From Deinococcus aquatilis DSM 23025 (GTDB lineage Bacteria; Deinococcota; Deinococci; Deinococcales; Deinococcaceae): a stretch of DNA of 64,000 bases. The stretch covers positions 1-64,000 of the forward strand of contig NZ_KB899698.1 of the NCBI RefSeq assembly GCF_000378445.1, in the 5' to 3' direction. The number at the start of each line of letters is the position of its first letter. The first letter of the stretch is position 1. The position numbers and the translations under genes are program-made. Positions 42,037 to 50,100 of the stretch are shown piece after piece. Below the pieces are notes generated by a model. That model saw only the letters and a list, made by a program, of their open reading frames with translations. It was not told where the DNA came from and ran no database searches.

Positions 42037-42837
42037 TTACACCTTCGCCCGACGTGGCCGCCGCGCACGAATCTTGGCGGGCACCAAGAGTGGCTTCGGT
42101 GCTTTTCCGCGTCTCGCTGGCACTTGACCCTCCGGCACGGGCAGGGCCACCACCCGCACGCCTTGCGATAAGTGAATAAACGCCCCGCAGGTCGCCGTCT
42201 GTCCATGCAGCAGCAGCTCCCCTAACAGCTGCGCGGCCTGCAACGCCACATTTGGATTGATGAACAAATGCTGCCGGGTCAACGCCTCCGCTGCCGAACA
42301 ACTCGGCGCGTCATCGTCCTCCCCCACCTGCATGGACGGATCACGCTCCAAAATATGCGGCAAGCGCTGCGCCACTGGGCCGCTCAGCTGACCCAGAATC
42401 ACCTGTCCCGTCCGGGCTGCATTCCCACAATCCAACCAGTACCCCACCGAACGCCCCAGCATGGCCGCGTGCACCGCTCGGCGACTTTGTGCCGAATCCA
42501 CACACGTGATTACCACCTGTACGGGTGACCCGAAATCACTCGCCTGCACCCAGCGCGGCCACGCCGCCCAACTCAGGCCTGCATACAGATTGCAGCGTTC
42601 CACCAGCACGATGCTCTTGTATCGGCCCACATCTGCGGGCGCAAAGTGTTGCCGGGTCAGGTTGGTCTCACTCACCTGATCGTCGTCGAAAGCCGTCACG
42701 TGCAGGCCCGCTCCTCCCAGCGCCCGGATGGCTTGATCAAGCCGCAACAGGTGCGTCAACAAGAGGCTGCCCGTCCCGCCCACCCCAATCAGGAACACGC
42801 GAATGACCTGCCGGGGATCAAAAGTCAACTGATGCAT
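42037..42837 (-). CDS. PRTRC system ThiF-family protein
   Basis: A 266-residue protein. The E1-like ATP site is VFLIGVGGTGSLLLTHLLRL, then VTAFDDDQVSETNLTRQHF (Asp for Mg and the R-Q pair), with VVITCVDSAQSRRAV after it. These are the ThiF/MoeB/E1 adenylation motifs. There is no catalytic Cys loop of the usual type, but one Cys in DCGNAARTGQVILGQ may serve. It is the defining 'Th' of the PRTRC cassette. It presumably adenylates a protein or peptide C-terminus; the substrate is unknown, and cassette protein C is a candidate because it ends in Gly. Confidence 0.85.
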   Translation of the reverse strand: MHQLTFDPRQVIRVFLIGVGGTGSLLLTHLLRLDQAIRALGGAGLHVTAFDDDQVSETNLTRQHFAPADVGRYKSIVLVERCNLYAGLSWAAWPRWVQASDFGSPVQVVITCVDSAQSRRAVHAAMLGRSVGYWLDCGNAARTGQVILGQLSGPVAQRLPHILERDPSMQVGEDDDAPSCSAAEALTRQHLFINPNVALQAAQLLGELLLHGQTATCGAFIHLSQGVRVVALPVPEGQVPARRGKAPKPLLVPAKIRARRPRRAKV

Positions 42838-42845
42838 CCCCGCAC

Positions 42846-42867
42846 GTGGCCCCACTCGAGGGGCCAC
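42846..42867 (-). promoter_or_regulatory. GGCC-core leader hairpin (gene 42037-42837)
   Basis: GTGGCCCC-6 nt-GGGGCCAC. The core ends 10 nt before the ATG. Confidence 0.8.
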
Positions 42868-42872
42868 CCCTG

Positions 42873-43598
42873 TTACGTCCGACTGAGTGCTTGTAAGGTC
42901 AGTCCAGCATCGACCAGCACCTCTTCCGGAAAGTGTCCAAGCTGCCGCGCCTGGTCAAGCAACGCTTCATAGCCGGCACCCCAATTCATGTACCGATCTG
43001 TCCGGCTCGGCCCAGTAAAGACGGATTGGAAGAACACGGCTTCCCAAGCCTCTTGCAAGCTGGGCGTGCACGCGGCTGGGTACTGCACACTGCCCCGACA
43101 GACCACGCCTTGCGCGAACAGATTCCAGAAGGGGGCATGCATCAGTGGCGTCTGCGCCGTAGGACGTTCTTCTCCCCGCACCGCAAACACTTGCAACCGC
43201 CCCGCAGAAGCGCGCATCACCAGCCCCGGCCAGGGAACCGGCTGCCCGGAGAGCCGGGCAATACTCGCCGTCGCCTGATACTTCGCATCAAACCACACGG
43301 GACGCTCAGCTGGGGGCACCCACCAGATCAAACTGTTCACTCCCACGGCCAAGGTCGTGGCCTGCGTGAGTTGCAGGTCCAAACCGCTGAGAAACTGCAT
43401 CAGGTAGCCATGATCCGCCGGACTCAGGGCCTGTCCGGCGCCCAAGGAACAGCTCCCGTCTGGGCCCGCATGGACGGGATGTTTGAGCAGGAGATGGGCG
43501 TTCTGGCGGCTGTACAGCAGCAAGGCCAGTTCGGGCCGCAACGGTTGGGGAACGGCGGCTTCGCTGGGCGGTAGATCAAGCGTGACATCAAACGGCAT
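42873..43598 (-). CDS. PRTRC system protein B, paralogue 1
   Basis: A 241-residue protein starting MPFDVTLDLPPSEAAV. The same blocks as paralogue 2 are present: ELALLLYSRQNAHLLLKHPV, LMHAPFWNLFAQGVVCRGSV and WEAVFFQSVFTGPSRTDRYM. The two are highly similar in the C-terminal half and much less in the first 100 residues. It lies between F-like paralogue 1 and ThiF. Confidence 0.82.
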   Translation of the reverse strand: MPFDVTLDLPPSEAAVPQPLRPELALLLYSRQNAHLLLKHPVHAGPDGSCSLGAGQALSPADHGYLMQFLSGLDLQLTQATTLAVGVNSLIWWVPPAERPVWFDAKYQATASIARLSGQPVPWPGLVMRASAGRLQVFAVRGEERPTAQTPLMHAPFWNLFAQGVVCRGSVQYPAACTPSLQEAWEAVFFQSVFTGPSRTDRYMNWGAGYEALLDQARQLGHFPEEVLVDAGLTLQALSRT

Positions 43599-43606
43599 AG
43601 GTGTCG

Positions 43607-43626
43607 GTGGCCCGGAGTTGGGCCAC
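43607..43626 (-). promoter_or_regulatory. GGCC-core leader hairpin (gene 42873-43598)
   Basis: GTGGCCC-6 nt-GGGCCAC. The core ends 10 nt before the ATG; there is no Shine-Dalgarno in the spacer. Confidence 0.8.
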
Positions 43627-43639
43627 GCGTGAGTTCTGG

Positions 43640-44617
43640 TCACTTCGTCGGTCCCGTTGGACAGTCTTCATCCAGGGCCGTCAAGAGGTCGACGATGGCT
43701 TCGCACAATCGTTCGATCACTGGAGCGTGCTGGAGATACGCCGCCAGACGTGCGTGCGACTCGGCCGTGTTGTCCACGTGCAAGACGTACTGCGGATCCT
43801 CGTCTCCGCTTTCCCAATGGTTACGCACAAATTCATCCACTGTTTCTTCCGCAATGCCATACGGCGCCTCGCAGACCGTCAGGAAGGTATGCGGAATGAG
43901 CAAGCCACCCACTTCGCTGGCCTCCTGGATGGAGAGTTCCGGTAAGGCATCAGTGGCCTCGGCCAGTTGAGCGAGCAAGGGGCCCAGGGCCTTGAGCTTC
44001 TCCCACCTCTCCGGCAGGGCCTCCAGCTGGGCAAGCACTTCTGGCAAGGTCAGTAACCTGCGGAAATACTGCCACGGCGTCGCATCCTGCACCTGGCGCG
44101 CGTGAGGTAAGCCAAATCGGCGCGCCAAGCGGATGGCCTGCCGCTCGCTGAGTTCGAACGGCTCGTCCCGGCCCAGATGTTCGGGCAGCCCCAGTTCCAA
44201 GAGGTGATCGGTGTTGTGCCAATACTCCGCGATCTCCGCCGCCGCCCGCGGCCCAAGCACCGGCATCACCGGGCTCGAAGAGTCTTCCAGGACGGCGAGG
44301 ATGCCCGGCAGTAACCGAGGCTCTACTGCCCACAGTGCGGTGTGCAAGCGCCCAAGAGACACCACCCCATCCTGATGGGCCGCCGCTTGAAAGACCAAGT
44401 GGCCGTCCCGGTTCTGGACGTGCACCGTCACTTCAGTCAACGGCGCGGCCGCGTTCAAGGCCCGAGTCAGTCGTTCCCCCAAACTACCCTCCTGCCCAAG
44501 ATCAGGCAGGACAGTACCAAACAAGGGCAGGACCAGGGGCGTCGGATCATTCGCCTGCAACGCGACCCACTGCGCGGCCAAACCATCCAAATCCGCTTGA
44601 TACAACACAGGGCCCAC
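43640..44617 (-). CDS. PRTRC system protein F-like, paralogue 1
   Basis: About 325 residues from GTG 44617; the frame stays open to 44809 but overlaps the small ORF at 44653-44838. The C-terminal part (TVCEAPYGIAEETVDEFVRN...YVLHVDNTAESHA) is shared with paralogue 2. Its position after E and C and before B matches the usual place of F in PRTRC cassettes. I see no enzymatic motif. The start is uncertain. Confidence 0.58.
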   Translation of the reverse strand: MGPVLYQADLDGLAAQWVALQANDPTPLVLPLFGTVLPDLGQEGSLGERLTRALNAAAPLTEVTVHVQNRDGHLVFQAAAHQDGVVSLGRLHTALWAVEPRLLPGILAVLEDSSSPVMPVLGPRAAAEIAEYWHNTDHLLELGLPEHLGRDEPFELSERQAIRLARRFGLPHARQVQDATPWQYFRRLLTLPEVLAQLEALPERWEKLKALGPLLAQLAEATDALPELSIQEASEVGGLLIPHTFLTVCEAPYGIAEETVDEFVRNHWESGDEDPQYVLHVDNTAESHARLAAYLQHAPVIERLCEAIVDLLTALDEDCPTGPTK

Positions 44618-44652
44618 GCCTGAGAGCTTCGGAACAGCGCGGTCGGCCCAAC

Positions 44653-44838
44653 TTACGGCAGCATCGGGACCGCCTCGCTGGTCTGCACCGGCAGACTCCC
44701 GGACGTCCGCAGACTCTCGCGCAGGGCCACGAGGGAGCGACTGGCGGCCACGTCGTGGGCCCCGGGCAAGATCACCACCCCGGAGGGCAGCCGCGGACTG
44801 GGCAGGCATGCGGGAACCGCCTTACCCTTTGCGGCCAT
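44653..44838 (-). CDS. Small ORF before F-like paralogue 1
   Basis: A 61-residue protein starting MAAKGKAVPACLPSPRLPSG and ending SEAVPMLP. The ATG lies inside the last codons of PRTRC C (overlap 17 bases), so it has no leader hairpin. It occupies the same place as the 60-residue ORF before paralogue 2. Coding status is inferred from this parallel. Confidence 0.45.
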   Translation of the reverse strand: MAAKGKAVPACLPSPRLPSGVVILPGAHDVAASRSLVALRESLRTSGSLPVQTSEAVPMLP

Positions 44839-45049
44839 AGCTCTTGATAAATTCCACGGTCACCGTGCCCTTCGCGAGATCGGTCACCGGACTGCCGATA
44901 CCCGCCGTCGTGAGTTCGGGATGCCGGGGCGCGTAGAACTCCTTGACTTGCTCTGGAGTCAGCTTCGGGTTCGGGTCTTCCAGCGTCTGACCGTCGAACT
45001 TGAAGCGGCGCTGCAGGGGCTGGACTGGGGTGGAAAGAGAATCACTCAT
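44822..45049 (-). CDS. PRTRC system protein C
   Basis: A 75-residue protein. RRFKFDGQTLEDPNPKLTPE then HPELTTAGI and the ending SYGRKG are diagnostic for PRTRC protein C (pattern 'DPNP-x-x-T-P-E... PELTTA'). The small size and C-terminal basic-Gly end resemble a ubiquitin-like tag for the ThiF protein, but this is only a suggestion. Confidence 0.85.
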   Translation of the reverse strand: MSDSLSTPVQPLQRRFKFDGQTLEDPNPKLTPEQVKEFYAPRHPELTTAGIGSPVTDLAKGTVTVEFIKSYGRKG

Positions 45050-45057
45050 ACGAGCTG

Positions 45058-45079
45058 TTGGCCCCCCAGCGGGGGCCAA
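45058..45079 (-). promoter_or_regulatory. GGCC-core leader hairpin (gene 44822-45049)
   Basis: TTGGCCCCC-4 nt-GGGGGCCAA. The core ends 10 nt before the ATG; the spacer AACAGCTCGT has no Shine-Dalgarno. Confidence 0.85.
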
Positions 45080-45085
45080 GCCTGT

Positions 45086-46288
45086 TCAGAACAGCGAATT
45101 GATCGTGATGGGCGTGAGCGTGAGGGTCACGGGCTCCTCTTTGCCTGCCCGCACGGTCACGAGCTGGCTGGTCGTCTCGTGCTCGGCGGCTTCCGCACTG
45201 ATCGTCCAGCGGCCTGCAGGCAACAGGACCTCCCCGTGGAATGTCACACTGGTTTCCCCTTTCGTGGCCGTGAGCGCCGCGTCTACGGGCGTCACCGTCA
45301 CGCGCACCCACCCGCCTTGTTGTTCCTCAAAGTTGTGCGTCTTATTCGCATACATACTCAGCGTCTTTTTGACTTCGCCGAAGAGCGGGTGGGTGGCCGT
45401 GATCATCAGATTGCCTTGCGGTACCTCGTTCTCGCCGAGAGTTAAGTCACACGCCGTCCCGCCCACATCGCCTTGTAGGGTCGTGCCTGGGGCCGCGTGT
45501 AACACCACCTGGAAACGCTTGCCCTTCGCGGGGCTTGCAGGCGTTTTCGGCTTCTCCGTCGCCTTGTGATTGAGTTGCTGCTGTTTCTGAGCGGCCCTCT
45601 GGCAGATCTGGAACGCATCCCGTCGGGCCTCCGCATAGCCCTGCATGGCCTGCACCAGATGCAGATCGAGCCACGCCGGCGTCTCGGTCACCATCAGGGG
45701 TTGTGCCTGGGTTTCACCGGGATGAGGTTGTGGGAAGATGCCGAGCGTGAGTTGATCGCCCACGCGCAGGAGTTGCAGGGTCAGTTGGCCGCCGTCGGCG
45801 AGTAAGCCCGCCAGTTGCGCGAGCAGACCGCTGCTCTGCGGGATGAACAAGGCTGAGCCAGCCCCTTCTCCTGAGGGCAAAGTGGGCTCGTCCGATTCCA
45901 CTGCGACTGGCAGGTCCTCGTCCAGTTCAACAGCGACAGGGCCTTCCTCATTTGGCTCCATCTCTGGATCTGCTTCAGTCTCCTCGGCCACCGGTGCAGC
46001 GGTGACCTCCACAGCGAGACTCCGGCGCGCTGGATCAAACGCGGCGACTGGCGCGGCGTTCTGGACGGGCGTGGCGACGAACAACTCCTCGAGCGCCTCC
46101 AGAAAGCTCAGATAGTTCTCCCGGTTCAGGGCTTTCTCGGCATGCACCGTGCTCACCTGCCGGTAAGGGGCTTCCAAGGCCGTGCCCTTGACGGCCTCCC
46201 AGAGTTGGGCCGCGCGCGCCTTGTCCTCAGGCAGCACAGGGGCATTCAGAGCGGAGAGAGGGGGGGCAGCGTCCGTATAAGTGGTCAT
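45086..46288 (-). CDS. PRTRC system protein E-like, extended
   Basis: A 400-residue protein, while PRTRC E is normally much shorter. The E core lies in the middle (~residues 155-230): LLAQLAGLLADGGQLTLQLL, GDQLTLGIFPQ, and TETPAWLDLHLVQAMQGYAE. In front is a ~95-residue helical domain (YRQVSTVHAEKALNRENYLS) and an acidic linker. Behind is a Lys/Pro linker and two beta-sandwich-like stretches (GTACDLTLGENEVPQGNLMI, VTVTPVDAALTATKGETSVT). The extra domains look like an adaptor for protein or DNA contact. Confidence 0.72.
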   Translation of the reverse strand: MTTYTDAAPPLSALNAPVLPEDKARAAQLWEAVKGTALEAPYRQVSTVHAEKALNRENYLSFLEALEELFVATPVQNAAPVAAFDPARRSLAVEVTAAPVAEETEADPEMEPNEEGPVAVELDEDLPVAVESDEPTLPSGEGAGSALFIPQSSGLLAQLAGLLADGGQLTLQLLRVGDQLTLGIFPQPHPGETQAQPLMVTETPAWLDLHLVQAMQGYAEARRDAFQICQRAAQKQQQLNHKATEKPKTPASPAKGKRFQVVLHAAPGTTLQGDVGGTACDLTLGENEVPQGNLMITATHPLFGEVKKTLSMYANKTHNFEEQQGGWVRVTVTPVDAALTATKGETSVTFHGEVLLPAGRWTISAEAAEHETTSQLVTVRAGKEEPVTLTLTPITINSLF

Positions 46289-46296
46289 ACCGCACC

Positions 46297-46318
46297 TTGG
46301 CCCCCATCTGGGGGCCAA
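46297..46318 (-). promoter_or_regulatory. GGCC-core leader hairpin (gene 45086-46288)
   Basis: TTGGCCCCC-4 nt-GGGGGCCAA. The core ends 10 nt before the ATG; AAGGTG overlaps the stem edge. Confidence 0.85.
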
Positions 46319-46338
46319 GACTGATCTGTTCCCCAGCG

Positions 46339-46959
46339 CTAAGAAAAATCCTCCGGACGAACGCTCAAGCGACTGGTGCGTACACTCCGGTGCGCCTCTG
46401 GATGCCGGGCATCCACCCCCGCCCGGAGGGCCCGTTCTGCTGCCTCACTCCACATCGGGGTGCCCTGTTCGGCCAGACTCGCCAACAGATCCAGACGGTA
46501 GGCCAGATCTGGACTTTGCACGACCACTTCCGCCAATTCCTCAATCTCGATCCGCTGCTCACTGGTCACCACCGACTGATAAATCGGGCGCACGGCTGTC
46601 CCCTGGTCGTCGGTAAACACCTCGTCCAACACCAAGCGGCAGAGCGGCATGCTGAATAAGGCTGCCCCTGGTCGGGCATTCAACCCATTCTCGGTCAGGG
46701 CTAAGAACCCTAATGCGGGCAGGCGGCCGAGGTGGTCTGGCAGCATGCACAGGAGCCGCCCCTCAATCAATCGGTGGCCGAGACGCAAGGCCGCCCGCAC
46801 GATGGCGAACGTCAGTCGACTGACGCCACTCGCTTTATACGGCAGCCCTTGCTGGCGGAAATGCCGAAGCAGGTCCTGAAGCACGGTCTGTTCGAGAACC
46901 AATTGTGAAGGGAACAGACTGGGCACCGACGGGCGATCAATCGGGGGGACGGGGGGCAT
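46339..46959 (-). CDS. Hypothetical protein of the PRTRC train
   Basis: A 206-residue protein. The start is ATG 46959 (MPPVPPIDRPSVPS); the longer frame to 47031 runs through the leader hairpin. It has a helical N-terminal half (SQLVLEQTVLQDLLRHFRQQ) and an acidic/basic C-terminus (EAHRSVRTSRLSVRPEDF). No motif. It lies between the DarB-like gene and PRTRC E. Confidence 0.55.
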   Translation of the reverse strand: MPPVPPIDRPSVPSLFPSQLVLEQTVLQDLLRHFRQQGLPYKASGVSRLTFAIVRAALRLGHRLIEGRLLCMLPDHLGRLPALGFLALTENGLNARPGAALFSMPLCRLVLDEVFTDDQGTAVRPIYQSVVTSEQRIEIEELAEVVVQSPDLAYRLDLLASLAEQGTPMWSEAAERALRAGVDARHPEAHRSVRTSRLSVRPEDFS

Positions 46960-46969
46960 GACCGCGGTG

Positions 46970-46991
46970 GGGCCTCCAGCAGTGGAGGCCC
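46970..46991 (-). promoter_or_regulatory. GGCC-core leader hairpin (gene 46339-46959)
   Basis: GGGCCTCCA-4 nt-TGGAGGCCC. The core ends 11 nt before the ATG, the only member not at 10. Confidence 0.65.
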
Positions 46992-47139
46992 ACGGGTCGT
47001 GTTCAAGGACAGGTAAGGGGAGAGTCATCATAAGAAGGAAGCTGGCGTGAAGCGAGCGACCTCTACCCTAAGCAGCGAGGCGTATCCAAGCTGTGAGGGT
47101 CGGGCCACCCCCCCAATAAGGCGGCCCACCCCCCCCGAC

Positions 47140-50100
47140 CTAAATGGCTTGCAAGAGGGTATCCACTCGGGCCCGCAACTTCGGATCCTGCGCCCGTAGC
47201 AACCGGCGAGTCTGCTCCCGCTTGCCCTCATCCGGTAACACCACGGTCACCTGCCGCACGTCCCGCACGCCCCGCCATTCCACCAAGAACTGCGGTGTCC
47301 CCACGACCTCGCCCAACCGTAAGCGGCCTTCCACCAGGCTGTACACCTCCACCCCAGGCCGACTCGGCGCACTGGCCGTGACACTCAAGCCGTACCGCAA
47401 GCGCAGCGCGGGTAAGCCTGATTCCACAGGAGCAGGGGTCAAGATCAGATTTGCTGGTACTGCCGCCTGCACGTCCACCCGTTCCAGGCGCTCCTGAAGT
47501 GCGGGCGACAACAGGGAGAAACGCTCCCGACCATACTGCGCCAGATCTGCCGTGGGCAAGACGTCCGCGGCCTGCACCAAGCGAGCTGTGTCCAATACCT
47601 CGGCCTTCCCACTGGCGACGGCCTTCACTGGCACGCCCGCTTCCACACCGGACAGGCCTGTCACTTCATACGCCGTTCCTGACACGGTGAAGGTCATGCC
47701 GACATGCAGCGGCAAGCCTTCCATCCAGACCACGGGTGCGTTCAGCCGGGTCAACGCCGCCAACGGATGGCCCGCCGCCCGGAGCGTCTTCACCTGGGCA
47801 TGTCGCGCCCGCAAGCCGGTCACCAGGCGGTTGATGCCCGCGACATCCTGCATGCTCGGCCCCTTCTCCCGGCTCCGCGCCACCGCATCCCGACGAGCCA
47901 ACAAGGCCAGCATGTCCAAGTACTCCTGCACCACCGTCAGGTCGGCCCGCAAGCTCGCCTGACGCCTTTCCTGCGCACGCGCTTCCTTCTTCGCCCGAAT
48001 CGCCGCACGCGTCGCCACCGGATTCCGGCTCAGCATCACCGCGATCTCCTCGCCGTCAAAGCCCACCGCCGCGTTCTCACAGGTCGTGATGGATGCATCG
48101 AAGACCTGATCGGCCCAGCCCTTCTTGCCGAGCATGTTCTGGTAGCGCAACACGTCAAAACTCCCACGCGCGAAGTACAAGTGGTTGCGGATCTCCCCTA
48201 CCCGCGTGCCCTGACGCCGGCACCGCCCGACCCGCTGCACGAACGCCATGTGGTGATGCGGGTAATCCAGATGGTGGATGTCTGTGCCGCCCTGATAGTT
48301 CCCGCCTTGCTCAATGACGCTGCTGCCCAGCACGCAGGTCAGCTCGCCTCGACGGAAGCGCCGTTCGACATTCAGCCGCTCGCCACTACTCGGATGCGTG
48401 CTCGCGGTGATGATCTCAATTTCCTGGGCTGGGTATCCCGCAGCGATCAGCATCTCCTTGAGCGCCCGGTAAGTGAGGCCGTCCTCGCCACCTGTATACA
48501 TAAACACAACATTCCGACCACCCGTCTGCCGAGCCGCGACACACGCCTGCACGCACGCCGCGAAGCGGGCATTCGGTGCGTCCACGTCCAACAACGGGGG
48601 ATGCAGCGTGAGCTTACTCAGACGCGCGAAGATTGCAAACAAGTGGTTTTCTCCCTCACTGTCTGCTGCTTCCACCAAAGCCTGCTCGGCGTCATAGCGT
48701 TCCTGCACGACCAGGGCTAGGTCGAACAGGTGCTCAACGGTGGTCAGAGGCGGAAGCGGCATCCCGACGCGGTCATGCATCTGACAGGTAAACTCCGTCT
48801 CCCGAATCACATGCTGTCCGATGATCGCCCGTAACTCGTCCAGATTCCGAAAGCCCACCACACACGAGCGGTACGCCACACTGCCATCCGGCTCGGTAAT
48901 CAGCCGCGGCTCAATCACACAGAATCGCGCGGTGAACGCCGAGACGTTATGAATGCCGTACTCCGGCAAAGCATCCGTCACTAAGCTCAACATATTGAAG
49001 ATCTCGAGGGGGGAGTTGGTGAACCAAGTCGCACTCAGGCCAATCGTGCAGCCTCCATTCGCGCGCACGAAGCGGCACTTGTGATTGGTGTCCAGCGCCC
49101 GATTACTTTCGTTCCCACCACCCAGAAATTTAGGGGCACTTTCCCCGTAGACCGCGGGGGCAGCGTACGTTGATTTCATTGCTTGCACTTCGTCAATCAG
49201 GATCGCATCGATGCCGGTGGCCTCAAAGGGGATGTCGGTCTCGGTGGCCACCCGCACGCGGGCCAGATGCCGTCCCGTGAAGCGTTCCACTTGCGCGAGC
49301 TGGCGGTGCCCGCCCATCTTCCGGTGGCGCTCGTCGAAGGTCGCACTCCGGCCCACTCCAGCCATCAGGGTGCTGTCGCTCTGCACGAAGCGCATTCGGG
49401 TCTCTTCCAGCATGGGCATCATCTCGAAAGCCTCGAACGACATCACCACCAGATCAGGCGCGTCGGTGAGGAGGGACGCGATCTTGCGGCGGCGCTGGTC
49501 ACCGGAGTCCTCACGCAACTGCGGTTCCCCGTCTGAATCGAGAAGGATCTGTCCATCCGGGCCGCGTACGGGTTCGCCCCCGATCACACGGATGCGTAGG
49601 TCAGGGAGCGCACTGGCGGCGTTCATGACCCAGTCCCCCAAGCGGCTGAGCGGTACCACAATCGCGGGTAAACGAGCTCGCCCGGACTGGCGCAGCATCG
49701 CCGCGAGCATCAAGCCAGTCAACGTCTTGCCCAATCCGACGGCAAAATCCAGAATCGCACCCTGCAAACGGGCCGCCGTGCGCACATGTCCGGCCTGAAA
49801 GGGGTGGGCGAGCGGGCCCTGATACTCCGGCAGCGTGAGGGTACGCATATCCGGTGCGGGAATTAGGAGGCCATAGCGTTCCTCGTTCAGCCGCGTTTCC
49901 ACCGCGCCTGCATGCTCGCTGTCCAGCAACCAAGAACGAAAGTGCGCTGCCAAGGCGTGTTCCATCCGGATGGCCTTGCCCTGATGGGCGTTGCGCTCCG
50001 CCGCGATCTGTTCGGTCGTCTTCAAGTCTTGGTTGATCACCGCGTCGACAGGCGTGCGGCAGTTCAGGTACGCCTCCAGCAAGCGGACGCGGGCAGGGGA

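Noticed and set aside
43640..44809. F-like paralogue 1 starting at 44809
   Set aside because: This would overlap the 61-codon ORF over 150 bases in a second frame; the first ~60 residues (Arg/Gly/Ala) look like a shadow. Not excluded.
47704..48720. Plus-strand open frame opposite the DarB-like gene
   Set aside because: The minus strand carries recognisable helicase motifs here; the plus frame has none.
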